Program-made: the position numbers and the translations under genes | Notes under the pieces: generated by a model | Told to the model about the DNA's origin: nothing | What the model saw: the letters and a program-made list of their open reading frames with translations, nothing else | The model's database searches: none | Assembly (NCBI RefSeq): GCF_028554725.1 | Contig: NC_071668.1 | Location: forward strand, 28,622,501-28,686,500 | Direction: 5' to 3' | DNA: 64,000 nt | Source: Zeugodacus cucurbitae | Lineage: Eukaryota; Arthropoda; Insecta; Diptera; Tephritidae | Part shown: piece by piece, positions 10,815-22,745 of the stretch | Layout of the letters: each line of letters opens with the position of its first letter | How positions within the stretch are numbered: position 1 is the first letter of the stretch

Positions 10815-11370
10815 TAAAAAATTCTACTGTGTGCCAGGCCACAAAGGCATTGAGAGCACACATTGACAGGATTGCCAAGAGTAGAGCTGTAGAACTGTCA
10901 GCCGGAAATATCTGGGTAAACTGGGGTGCAAAACTGCTAAAGTCATGTGTAAAGCACCAGAAATACACAAAATTCAAACCGTCGCTCGATAGAAGGGACT
11001 ATAGGAGCATGGTTGGAATTCTTACTGGCCACTGTCTGGTAACGTCATACGCTTGTAAGATGGGACTGACAGATAGAGATGACTGCAGGATATGTCAAAA
11101 GCAAGATGCCAGAAAAACAATGGGACATCTCTTGGCGTTTGTCCTGCATTGTCAAGTCAACAGCTCCAGCATTTGGGGGTCTCACAGTACGAGAATCTCT
11201 AAGAGGTATCATTAGTAAAACCACATAACCGCTTAAATTCAAACGCAGGCAACCTAAAGGATGACTACCACTCATTGACTATGTAATGGCACTCCATCTG
11301 GTATTGCAAAGGACTAAAACTGGTCTATATGTGACTTATTGGCCTACCAGACTAAGCTAATGCAACCTAA
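10815..11370 (+). pseudogene. 3' end of RNase H-bearing non-LTR retrotransposon
   Basis: The RNase H motif VPGHKGIE is readable at 10831-10854 in one frame. After a frame change the frame to 11215 gives DRIAKSRAVELSAG, then SLDRRDYRSMVGILTGHCLV and a Cys-His cluster (DDCRICQKQDARKTMGHLL). The 3' untranslated region has AACTGGTCTATATG (about 11319) and ends AACCTAATAAGACA (about 11358-11371), as in the minus-strand copy at 4310. The N-terminal RT is absent, and frame changes show that the copy is dead. Confidence 0.75.
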
Positions 11371-11700
11371 TAAGACAATAAAAAATCGATTTTTTGAAGC
11401 CTATTTACTTTAAAGTTAGTTAAACAAAGCTTTAATTTTTGCTTCACATGCTGCGAAATTTTTAAAAGTAAAAGACCACAGAAGCTACGTATGTATATTT
11501 CACTGGTTATTGACCACCAAACGGAGAGTTACGTTTAAGTAACGTCCGCACAGTATAACACAATTCAGGGTAATATTCTCACGAGTAATAATGTTCGGGT
11601 GTTTGATTTTCATTGTCCTTAAGCTCTCGGTAAATTAATTGGAATAACATATTCGTAGAGCAGAGATTATTATCTAATGCCTTGCTAAATTGATATAGAA

Positions 11701-11747
<47 letters not shown>

Positions 11748-13189
11748 ATGTATTCGTATGTATATATTACGAATACTGTACCTATATACATTTGATTATA
11801 TGTGAATTTAGCGTTAGACAATTCGGAGTGGCATTTAATCATAACTAATAACTTTCGGAGCGCCCTTCTGCAGTATAACACACCGCTTTTGCCCTCTAAT
11901 CTGAAATTGTTATTTAGTTGGTCACTTTATTTGCATATTTATGAATAATGAACGCTAACCAGGCTTTGAGGTAATCATGCATTTATACATTCATGTATAT
12001 ATTCTTATTACTACATATAAGTATAAAGGTGTATCTGGAGGTGACCCAAAGCCTTATACACATAAGCACCTGCGAGTGTGGCAAATTTACAGGTCGCAAC
12101 GATTGTCCACTCGCTGCCTTCAGAAACGACGAAGTGCAGACTCGTTTTCAATGGAAATTATTATAATAAAAGTTTCGAAGCGAAGAGGCAGGAAGTCGCT
12201 GTGGCGTACTGTCTTTGCGGCCTTTCATTAGGCGCTGATTGCATGCAACTTGGCCGGCGTCCCTATCCACGTCGCCGCATACGCTCCGGTACTCGTGCTC
12301 ACACACTCGTATACTCGTCTACATTTGTGTAGGTTTTTTGTTGCATTAGTGTCCGCGTGCGGAACAAAGAAGACAAGACGTTCGTCAACGTCGTCGACTG
12401 TTGTCGCGGTCGAGTGGTGCGCATAGACATTGGTCACGAACGGAAGTGCTGATAAGGCGGCCAATGTTTTATTTCGTGCTCTCGTGCTTAATGTCCTCTT
12501 GTCGTGCTCAATGTCCTTGCGCTGCGTTGTCGGACGTTCATCATAGCGCGTAGCGAGTCCCCCGCCAAAAGCGCCAGCGCCACATAAAACACTTGAAAGC
12601 AGCTTCGTATGGCATTCAAAGTGACATATACTATATACTTTATATAATAATATGAGTTCGCGCATTCTTAGATTTACATATATTCATATTCTTTTTGATA
12701 TCCATATTTTTTGAGCAATGAATCACAGACATTACTCGCACTCGTGTTATGAGCGACTAAGTCGCGCACGCAAATAGCTAAAATATGAGATCATACTTTC
12801 TGGCAATCATACTTTTCAAGAGCGCTCTGTGGTATAATTATTAAGTGATAAAGTACTAAGCACACAGAACTAAGATTGCCAAAAGAAGCAGAAATGTGGA
12901 ATTTTCAAATGTGTGTATACATAGATATATAGTATACAATCCCGTATGCTGATAAGCAATGATTTACATACATATGTATGTAGTCGAATATATTTTAATT
13001 ATGTACTAAGGAAGCTCTGCTTTATCAATAATTGAGAAATGTTTTTCATTTTTTATTTTTTTTTTACTAATTATTAAATTATTTTAAGATTTCATATATC
13101 CTCACTATAGGATCGACAATTATATTTATTAAGAAATAGTTTTCGTAAACACATATGAATAAAATATTAGAAACAAAAGAGAAAACAAG
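11371..13189. other. Intergenic DNA with GC-richer block at 12040-12660
   Basis: Apart from the hexanucleotide repeat at 11701-11753, the notable part is 12040-12660. It is clearly richer in GC and CpG than its flanks and holds overlapping open frames on both strands (minus 12665-12228, 145 codons; plus 11977-12332). None encodes a recognised domain. It could be a promoter-proximal or untranslated region, but no transcription signal decides this. Confidence 0.35.
11701..11753. repeat. TATATG hexanucleotide microsatellite
   Basis: About eight or nine uninterrupted units of TATATG, degenerating into TATGTATTCGTATG on the right. The minus-strand open frame across it is a repeat artefact (a TYTYTY run). 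Confidence 0.9.
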
Positions 13190-14060
13190 ACAAGCAACAA
13201 AAAGGGGCTAAGTTTTTTTCAAATAACACACAATTCGTATCATTTTCGTATATTTGACATAAAGTCCACTAGAATAACTGGAATCCTTATATATAGTATA
13301 TGGGCACAGGAATAATTCCTGGACCGATTTTAACTATTTCTGCCACAAAGTTACATTATATCCAAGAGTATATTTACATTTAATTTTGCTAAGATATCTC
13401 ATATATTAACTAGTATAAAGACTAAATTAAATTTGAAAATCCGATTTTGCCCAATTTTGGAACAGAGGCGCACTAGTAGAAAAAATTAGATGTCCTTCGA
13501 TTTTCTTAATAATATCTGAAAGATTTAAGTATATTTTCTGTAAAGGTCACAAGCAGTGATTGGTATCTGTATTGAAATGTCATGGACCGATTCCGGTGAT
13601 TTTAAGATGGGTGATGTCACACTGGAAACGTAATAATTGTGCAAAGTTTTGTTCTGAGATCTGCAAAATTGTGGTATTATGAAAGTAGGCATGGGTGTGA
13701 ACCGATTTCTTCCATTTTCTAACTGTGGCATTGGGTAATATTACGAACCGAATTTTGGTAAAATTGGTTGAGCAGTTTCCGAGATATGATTTTTGACTGA
13801 TAAGTGGGCGGAGCTCCACCCAATTAAAATTGTGTAAAAAAATTGAGTATAGATAGTCCTTGTGTGCCATCTTTACCATGAAATTTATGGTTTCTGGTGT
13901 TTTTATTTACTGAATTAAAGCACTTTTAGTAGTTTTCATTATAAGCTTTGTATGGGAGGTAGGCGTGGTTATAATCCAATTACCTTAATTTTTAGACTGT
14001 ACAGGGAAACGCCTAAGTAAACGATTCTATAGAGTTTGGTTGATATAGCTTTATACGCTT
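13190..14060 (+). repeat. Repeat family A, copy 3
   Basis: Starts with a decayed terminus (ACAAGCAACAAAAAGGGGC, then TAAGTTTT), followed by the family boxes in the same order as copy 2: TGGACCGATTTT (about 13320), a CCGATTTTGCCCAATTTTGG box (about 13440), ATGGACCGATTCCGGTGATT (about 13580), TAGGCATGGGTGTGAACCG (about 13686), AGTGGGCGGAGCTCCACCC (about 13803) and TAGGCGTGGTTATAATCC (about 13960). More diverged than copy 4. No conserved protein. Confidence 0.7.
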
Positions 14061-16532
14061 TTCACCATTTTGTAGTTGTGGCAGCGGTCTGAGAAGACTT
14101 CTCAGGATTCACTTACTGAAAAGCATGCTTCAGTTTACAGTATTTTAATGCTCTAAATTGACTCACAGTACATTCCTTGTAGTGGATAAGTAAGTTTCGG
14201 AAACAGAAAAAATTCCTAAAGTGTTAAATCTCTGCAAATAAAGTTAAAGAGGCGATGACTGTTGTATGTATTATTATAGAAATTACTCAATATTTTAAAA
14301 TAATTGTAGGATATATAATACTTTTATTTCTTACAGAACATATGAAAGCATTTCAATAATAATATTATTATTTAATTATGTTACTGCCAACTGGAAGGTA
14401 ATGTTGAATTTTATATAAAATTCATTTGTACATATATCTGTACTATATTGTACAAAAACATATATTTTTTTACTATGAAAGTGATTTTCGTGAGATTATT
14501 TAACAACACTGATAATAATTTATGTATAAAGACATGAGCTTGCAATTATATTCGGGACCGTTTATTGCAAAAAAAGTTATGCCTATGTTACGATTGATGA
14601 AGACAAGATATAGACAAACGAAGAGAACTGTCAAAGTTTACCTTCCCGTAACTATTAAAACTGGTATCTTCTCGAAGATTAATCAGAAAATTAATTACGG
14701 AATCCCCTCTGATAAAAATAGTTAACAAACGTCAGTGGCATCGTATTTATCATACTTCTTGATTCTTGTATTTTCAAAAACGAATTTGTACGAATGAAAA
14801 CTGAGCAGTTCGCTTTTCCTGCAGGGTATGGAGCAGACTTAAGCGTAAGTGTATATGTTTTTCCATTCCGATCCAGATATGCCAAACTGGTGGTGTTGAA
14901 AGTATTTCAGCAGAACAAATCTCGCAAATCGATCGCATTTTTGTGGCGGATAAAAGCTAATTATATAAACGATCATCGAATGGATCGGGTTACTTCGGTT
15001 ATTAGCATTTCACATGAAAACAGATGCACGCGCGAGATGCACAAATCAGGCAAGTCCAACCACAGACTGACAAATAAGCGAATGTAGAACTTAATATGTG
15101 TACTGAGCTGCAGCACCGTAGGCGAGGGGCAAATTACTGGCGCAGAGAAATCAAGTGCCACACTTACTTACAACTTTGATGTGCGTTAAAATAGCAACAA
15201 TGCAAACAGACGACTGAACAATTTATGCTAGCGTATGTATGTATGTAAGTGGATGTGTTTGTATGTATTACAAAGATCGTTTTCCGCTAAGATGCGCAAA
15301 AAGCTACTCAATGCATTGCCGCAGTACTATAGAAAGGAGAAATATTTTAGTTGTAAAAAGTCAAACGCAAAGCCCAGAGAATGGGCGCATCGAAGCTGAG
15401 CGGTAGCTTGAGATGCCTTGAAAACGCCAATTAAAATGTTACACCGACCTGGGCACTGATGGTCGTAATGCGTCGCACAACTCAACGCTGGAGTACCTTT
15501 CCCCTCACCCCACAAGCACTTGGCAAGCTGATGATGATTCGCACAAAAAAATGGCAACTATGTAAGCGAGGCGGCGGCAGTGATGGCTTCTGTGGCTGGT
15601 GCTCGATGGCGATGGCGGCAGGAAAATGGCACAGTCTGTATGAGCATGAATCCCTTGCCGCGCCACGCCACCGGTAGGTAGTTGGGGGCTGGAATGGCAG
15701 TTGATGGCACTGTGATTTGTGAGTGTTGCATTTCGTTTCACTTTGTGCACAGCAACGCAACTCAGGCGTAACATTCACATCTGAAGAATTCATTTGGAGC
15801 ACATAGCTTTATACCCGTACATATGTATGTATTATAAGTGTGGGTGTGTGCGTGTACATGAAGGTGTGGAGCCCTCAACTAGCGGGCGCGCCGCTACTTT
15901 GTCGATATTCATGAATGAATGTGATGAAAATGTAAAAGGTATTCAAGTTGGGTCGGTGCTTCAAGTGTGCCACTTCCAAAGAGCCAACCAACCAGGCCAT
16001 CCGTCACCGCTTCGTCGTGGGTGATTTAGTCAAGCGTGTGGAAGAAGCGGCCATTTTGTGGGACGCTTGCATGTTTGAATAAAGTGACGAGTTTGCAAAT
16101 GTGGTTTTCAAAGCAAATGTTGTTTGGAATGTTCAAACAGCTGCACAAGCATACAAGCGCAAAAGATTATTTGAAGACGTGTATGCGTACATATCAATTA
16201 TGTTGTGTTATCACCGCAATTCTTGGGAATGTACAATAATTCCCGAAAACCGCATGGCGTTTGGAAGGTCGGCTTAAAGTGGTCAAATTTGAGCAAAATT
16301 ATTAGGAAATTAGAATTCCAATGAATTTATTACGTAAATTTTTTAAAATAATCTAACTTATTTAAATTTAAAAATCATTATATAATATGTATTCGGGCTC
16401 ACTCGCAAAACTGAAGAATGACTGTACCGATTTTATTAAAATTTCGGGTGAGAATTCTAGTTGGACTTCTCGTTGTTTTGTACAAAAGGCCTGACTTTCT
16501 TTTTCAAGAATTTAAATCTTGAAGAGGTTATA
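14061..16532. other. Non-coding stretch; GC-richer part at 15340-15730
   Basis: 14060-14780 is AT-rich. 15340-15730 has overlapping frames on both strands, and its sequence is GGC/GAT-rich (GATGGCGATGGCGGC). I recognise no domain. 15230-15260 is a GTAT-type microsatellite. No transposon ends are evident. Confidence 0.4.
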
Positions 16533-16967
16533 CAGTGGAACTTCTCTAACTCGAATCACCATAATCAACAAAAAATCTTCGAGTTATAGAATTTAATTAA
16601 TCATTAATTAATTAAAATATAGATTTATACAGATTTTTATATTTTTCCTTCCTATAAAGTTTTATTAACAGTTTGTTGCAGTTTGCTAATGTTTGGGTCT
16701 TGACGTCTATATCTCATGCCTTTGTTATATGATTTATGCAATCCTTAAGTGTAAAATCATATTTTATGTTAGCCTCCATAAGATATAGAGACACTCATTT
16801 AAAATGCTGTGCCAATAGTAAAATTTTATATTTTGTATTAGGTTCTGGCCGAAAAGTTCGATTTATGGAAGGAGATTTGTATGAAATTTGACTTCTATTG
16901 CCAATTCAAAAGTTCGAATAATGGAGAACTTCGAGTTGTAGAAGTTTTAGTTATGGAAGTTTCACTG
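16533..16967. mobile_element. Pogo/Tigger-type MITE with TA target duplication
   Basis: The left end reads TA then CAGTGGAACTTCTCTAACTC. The right end, as reverse complement, reads TA then CAGTGAAACTTCCATAACT. The terminal repeats therefore match in most of the first 20 positions and are flanked by TA (16531-16532 and 16968-16969). Subterminal boxes are repeated on both sides (CTTCGAGTT near 16578 and again near 16929). At 435 bp with no open frame it is non-autonomous. CAGTGG-type ends with TA duplications are typical of the pogo/Tigger branch of Tc1/mariner; that assignment is by end sequence only. Confidence 0.75.
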
Positions 16968-17211
16968 TATGTCTAAAATAAATTAGCTTAGAAAGCTAAA
17001 ATAAATATGTATTTTCACAAAGTCTTTAAGTGGTCTTAAATTCTAAGACAATTTATAATTGAGTTGAAATTTATGAGTAAAATTAAAATATATAAAAAAA
17101 TCATGTTTTTGGTCGGTAATTTACAAATAAATATTATATAATAAAATTAGTTCGAAATGCAAAATGGGTACAAATATAAATCGTTTAAGAATGGAAACCA
17201 TAAAGTATTGT

Positions 17212-17741
17212 CTTCTTCTTCTTGACTGGCGTAGACATCGCGGTTATAGCCCGAGTCCACAACAGCGCGCCACGCGTGTCTTCTTCTGGCAGTTTGGCGT
17301 CAATTGGTTATACCAAGCGAAGCCAGATCCCTCTCCCCCTAGTCCTTCCATCGGAGTGGAGGTCTGCCTTCGGCTTCCACCAGCGGGTACTGCATCGAAA
17401 AGCTGGAGCACTTTCGTCCATTCGAACAACATGACCTAGCCAGCGTAGCCGATGTCTTTTTATTCGCTGGAATAACACATACAGTTCATCATTCCATCTT
17501 CTGCATTCGCCGTTGTCAATGTTTAAGGGACCATAAATCTTCCGCAAAACCTTTCTCTCGAAAACTCCTAGTGCCGTCTCATCGGATGTTGACATCGTCC
17601 ACGCTTCTCCACCCAAAAGTAGGATGGGAATGATGAGAGACGTGTAGAGTTTAGTTTTTATTCGTCGAGAGAGGACTTTACTTTTCAATTGCCTACTCAG
17701 TCCATAATAGTACCTATTGGCAAGAGTGATTCTGCGTTGGT
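17212..17741 (-). mobile_element. RTE-clade retrotransposon fragment with exact 8-bp duplication
   Basis: Minus-strand sequence gives the C-terminal part of the same RTE family as 5889-7180: RRITLANRYYYGLSRQL, then LLGGEAWTMSTSDETALG, then RLRWLGHVVRMDE. After that a frame shift garbles the last residues (the GGSR-GRGR region is out of frame). The element's 3' end reads GACGCCAGTCAAGAAG-like, with an (AAG)n tail (plus strand CTTCTTCTTCTT, 17212-17223). AGTATTGT is present at 17204-17211 and 17742-17749, an exact 8-bp target-site duplication. Only the last fifth or so of a full element is present. Confidence 0.85.
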
Positions 17742-17749
17742 AGTATTGT

Positions 17750-20479
17750 AGTTCTTTATAAAAGCAGAGAAACATATAACGAAATGTATAGTTAGGATTT
17801 ATAGCCTAAAAATATTCCAAATCGTTAAAAAGCCAACAGACTTATTCAAACTTTTGGGAAGTGGCTCAGAAAGATTTTATATACATACATAGGTATAGTT
17901 ATTAAAAGGACACAGGATATGAACTAATGTCAAAGTTAAATTTCTGCTGGTGTATTTGTTTTGAATCAGTATGAAACTGGTATATTTCTGATTTGATTTC
18001 TAAGCAATTTGACAATTGACATTTCATAGTTAATATTCTCTTCCACTTCATACTCAAATAATTGGTGCCAAATAATCTGAAAATCTAGCGTAAATTGTTC
18101 TGAATCTTAAATTGAAATATATAGTGTTATAACAGATTTTATTATTGAATTAAAAATAAAATCAAATCTCACAGCAATCCCTTTGATTACATTATAATAT
18201 TTGATTACATTATAATATTAATGTAATGGGATAATTAATGTAATCTACTGCTTTCTAATTGTACTTTGGGTTCTTTTGGGTCATCTGTATAAATAAGCGC
18301 TTTCGAAAGTCCAAAATAACTGTATACGTCCTTACATATATCACTAAGGAATGGCTGTACGCTATGTGTTGAAATGCTTGGAAAAGAGTGGTGATAGATA
18401 GATGATAACCCAACCTCTAAATTAACAACTCATAACATATATTAATATACTTATGGAAAAAATAAATTTAGTCATTTAATTTATACCGACTGAAAACCAA
18501 ATTAGAATTATCAAGAAATTTCGAAGTAAAAAGTGCGAAAACCGAGTTAGTTAAGAACATTCAAAGTAAAAATTCATGAAAATTTGCACCGCAAATATCT
18601 GCTTTTGATGATAATAGATGTTCATGTCATAATATATGTGTGTATATAATCCGAATACCATAACATATAACTATATATATAGGTATATTTATCAAGGTTT
18701 GAAGAACTTCTGGGAGACAATTACAAAGTTCCTAGTTTAGGGAAATATGAATAATTTTATTACTTTTCTCACATAAGAATACATAACTCTGTATACATAT
18801 ATACAGTATATGTCGTGAATTTATATACTTGTAAAGACATTTGTCTAGTTGCGGTCGATTAGTAGATTATTTATGCTATCAATTTTTATTATCCTCACTT
18901 TGAAGTGCCTGTGCATCTTAATTGTGCAGAGAAAGTGTGAAATGTGAATACCGCCCAGCACTTATGTTGTACATATTCATCTACAAACGCAAGCATATAT
19001 GTCCAAATTGTCGGTCTACTTCAATGAATACGCCTAATCGTGTCAACTATTGTAGGAAATTAGAAGTTTGAAAGGCGTAAAATTGTGTTTATAAACTACT
19101 TGAGGTCGACTGCTTAAGAACTTCAGTATTAGATGTATTTATATTTATATATACATACTTTTTTACGATTGTGCTGCATTTGACTTTGTTGAGAAGTGGT
19201 TGTTGTTTGTAATTTGCTTAACATTGTTAAACAAACTGTCCCATTATTAGTGGAATTCAAATTTTACAATGAGAAGAAAAAAACCGATTAAAATTCAATC
19301 ATCAAAAATAAGACACTTTTTGATATATACCGAAATTTACAGTGATCTCATTTATTTTTGAAACCAAAAATCGTTTCGAAGAGTTGAATAATTTTTTCCA
19401 TAACAATAAAAACCTTCATTTACATGTTGCTGAGAGAAGCTGTATTGTTGACAGTGCGTGATCAGATGTACATCCAGTTCCCATAGAGTCGTAGGCCCGA
19501 CTGTCGCGAATATGGAAGTAGAGAGATCACTATAATCGTCTTGTTACCATCGATGTATAATGATAAAATTGATTTTTCTCCTAAAAACTTTAAAGTCTCC
19601 CTGTTAGCTCCTATACTGTCGAATACACTCTAATGATTACATTTAAGACAGATGTGGTATCAAATCCGATTATGACAAGCGAAATAGCTTTACCCTAATC
19701 TAATCAGATGTCTTACATATTCACCAATATATACGGTCCCAAGTCTACCGAAAGGACCGAAGTTTAGCCCATTTTCAAGCTATATGAAAATACCTAATTA
19801 GAATACTACGATCCCAGCTTGAATCAAACACTTCAAGTCGTGAGGGTGGAGTTTTCATTAATCGACTCTGGGAGTATTTTTTATTTTGGACAGTAATGCA
19901 TAAAAATCCTTCGACTAATAAAAGTATATGTATATACATATATTAGATTATAACAGTTCAGGTAAGAATTTTCGCACTTAACTTATAGTAACGTAAACGT
20001 AAATTATTTTTGTGGACAAATCAAGTGAGCAGGATATACACATGAGTTCACATGTAGGTTTGAAGTTGTATGTAGCGTGACAGTGTTGAAAAAGGCTCAA
20101 TGGATATGCTCTCATGACTATGTAGAACGCCAAAACTAGTCAGAGTAGCAATAAATGCACTTAGACTTACGACTTTATAGGGAATTCATGTAGAAAAATC
20201 TTCGAAGTGATTTCGTTACTTCAAACTAAAATGCAGCAATTTAATCTTAAAACAAAGATTTTAAGACATTCGTTTTACTCAAAAGCAATAAAAAATGAAT
20301 TAAACGAAATGTTTTATGTTTACATACATCTTGAAGGAGCAAAAGTTTTAGAAACTCCTTCTCAGAATTAATTTTCTTTGCATGATTGAGTACAATAATA
20401 TTTATAGGAATTTAAGTGTTCCCGAAGTCTATAAGTATAAACTTCGCAAATGAATTTTGCAGTTAAGAGTTATATCTAA
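17750..20479. other. Long AT-rich stretch without genes
   Basis: Very AT-rich, with no open frame of note on either strand. It contains a small perfect tandem repeat (18182-18217) and scattered TATATA runs. I see no transposon termini or protein relics. Confidence 0.5.
18182..18217. repeat. Perfect 18-bp tandem duplication
   Basis: Two head-to-tail copies of TTTGATTACATTATAATA, directly followed by TTAATGTAATGGG and TTAATGTAATC, which partly invert the ATTACATTA core. This is a local duplication with dyad symmetry. Confidence 0.85.
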
Positions 20480-22129
20480 TTCCTACAGGGTGGTTAGTCG
20501 CACACCAACTGCGTACAAATAGCCACTATCGAGTTCTAGTGCGCCACACGTGTGAGCTGAAAAAGGCTAATCTCAACATGGTCAGCAGTGAAGGTGTAGC
20601 GGCGATTGAAACGACAACGGCAAGTAACCGCAATCGGTCAACATCCGGTGGCCGGAAGATGGCGGGTGGTGGTCGTGCAGCGCTCGTGTCCATTGACTTC
20701 AGTGTTAGGGCAACTTACATACATATATGTACGAGTATAATACATATTTCGTATTTTTCCTTTTGCTGAAAATTATGTCCTTATCTGACTTCCTGTCGTG
20801 ATACAATTTTCTATCATAATATTTCGTTTATGAGCGCTCAGTTGGGCGTAGGGTCGGCTGACTTTCGTAATAACTGTCTTAGCGTGGAAGTTGAGCCTTC
20901 GGAATTTCTTGTACTCCTCAACCGCAATAAGACTGCCGTTAGCTGTACAAAATCGATATGTCCCATTTTATTGCACAAGGCGTATGATAAATGTGCGCCG
21001 GGCACGATTGCTGATGACTGACGTTCATCTATGAGTATTTCGCCACACAGTCTTCCAGTCTTTTGTGACATTCTCTAACATTATGCGTCTGCCATCGTTC
21101 ATCATCATTCGCGCGCGCTACCGCCGTCAATTGGTGGCCTACAATTGGTGAGCCGCAAAAAATGCATAATTTAAATAATCGCCAGTACACTCGTTCCTTC
21201 CTTCCGTTCAATTGGATTGGTCGCGGGTCGTTGGTCGACGAGCGTTGCTTCATTTAGCCTTTTCGGTTGGTTGGTCATTTCGTCGTTGTCCACTGACACG
21301 CAATTGCGATTTAGTTCCATTTTCATGTCGCTCCAGTGGGGCGGCGAGTGGAAACTCAGTGATAAAATGACCGACCGCATGCTAATGTACTTGGACGACG
21401 CCGACATCGCTGCCATCTCGGTATTCTATGTCGTGCCATGTCTCTAATTTACGACGCTTGTCATTAAAGCTATGATGGCAAGTGGATGGATGATAGGGAT
21501 CTCTATGACATACAATAAAATGCGCAGGAAGTGGCCGCAGAAAGTGGTGGCGTGGGCCGGCTGGCCGCCATTATTTTCCTAGAAGTCGTGCTGCGAATGA
21601 CATGATTTTGCAAAGACGTTATGCGGTGTGGTGGTGGTGAGATGAGTTTGTAATAAAAGACAGAAAGAGACAAACGAAGTAAACCATCAAATGCGCTCCA
21701 ACAAAAGCGATAACGGAGTGGGATGGTCACTACTTCTTATGGAGTAGGACCGTAGTTTTTCTTGGCCGAAACGGAAATGAGAGACATTGGCTTATAATTA
21801 GTATAAAAAGCCACTTTAGACAAAAAGAACGATGTTATTAAAAGGTGAAGACAATTTGAAATATTAAAGTTTTCGTGGTTATAAGGTCCTTATAGATTAC
21901 ATCTTCACGCAGGAAAAAGAACCTAAGTTAAAAAGATAATATTAATAAATCCTATTTGTGTAGCAGTTTAAAATATGACAATTCTTTCAGTTTAAGAGGT
22001 GGAAGGTTTTGAAGAATTTAAAATTCTGTGTGGAACTGTCAGACAATGAAATAATTTGACTCATTCTAAGTTCTTTTTATACGGCAATCTTTAATTTTCT
22101 GACTACAGATTGCTAATATATTTACATTT
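20480..22129. other. GC-richer block with unassigned open frames
   Basis: From about 20500 to 21720 the sequence is noticeably richer in GC than the flanks and holds open frames on both strands. The plus frame near 20578 starts in a fly-like initiation context (CAACATGG) and reads MVSSEGVAAIETTTASNRN before running into CATA-repeat sequence at about 20715. No splice donor closes it convincingly. It could be a first coding exon or untranslated DNA, and I do not recognise the product. 21720-22129 is AT-rich and empty. Confidence 0.3.
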
Positions 22130-22745
22130 TTTTAACTGACTGGGTATCCGGTCACCGCGGAATTGCTGACAAAAAACAAAGTGGAATAGCTTACAAGAGG
22201 GGATAACCTAGAAACATTGACGCCGGAGTGGAAATGGTTGGGTAGTCCGTGGTCTACTTACGCTAGAGTGCTGGATACACTGACTTCAAGTGAGCTCGCC
22301 AAACCAAAACCTATGCCTTAGCGAGGTCTTTCTGGTCCGCGGTGGATCGAAAACGGTTCTTCCAGCTGCTGTCGCTTAGGAAGGCACATCTCGCCGCAAT
22401 CATTGATGTTCTTACTGGTCATTGTTCAATAGATACACTTGGATAGGGATCAAACCAGACGCTAGTTGTCAAAGCATTTTGAGGAAAGCGAAGAGGAATC
22501 ATCCAAGCACTTGCTCCTTCAATATCCAGCATTCGCTAAGACCCCTCGCTAGGCACATCTTCGACGAAGCCAGCGAAGCGTCTAGAATCGACATTAGCCG
22601 CCTTAAAAAATGAGTCCAAGCGCTTTGCCGAATGTTAATGATCTTGGTGATCCAACATGAGTATTTGGGTGTCACAAAGGACAGTCAAAGCTGCCTAAGT
22701 GAGACTATCTGCAGTTGGGGAGATCTACCCGTTACCTAACAAACA
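22130..22745 (+). pseudogene. RNase H and C-terminal relic of a non-LTR retrotransposon
   Basis: Starts with WVSGHRGIADKKQSGIA, matching the RNase H motif WVPGHRGIAGNE-ADELA. It continues, with stops, through LTGHCSIDTLG (family LTGHCAIGTHA). The end reads WVSQRTVKAA, a phrase common near the 3' end of such dipteran elements. Several in-frame stops occur (for example after 22440), and the RT is missing. It resembles the copies at 1250, 4310 and 10815 in architecture but is more diverged. Confidence 0.65.

Noticed and set aside
11579..11881. Minus-strand open frame of 100 codons
   Set aside because: Its centre is a TYTYTY readout of the TATATG microsatellite.
12228..12665. 145-codon minus-strand frame as a gene
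   Set aside because: GC-rich DNA has fewer stops by chance. No recognisable domain and no supporting splice sites.
20578..20715. First coding exon starting at CAACATGG
   Set aside because: The start context is good, but the reading runs into CATA repeats with no acceptable donor. Kept only as a remark in the block description.
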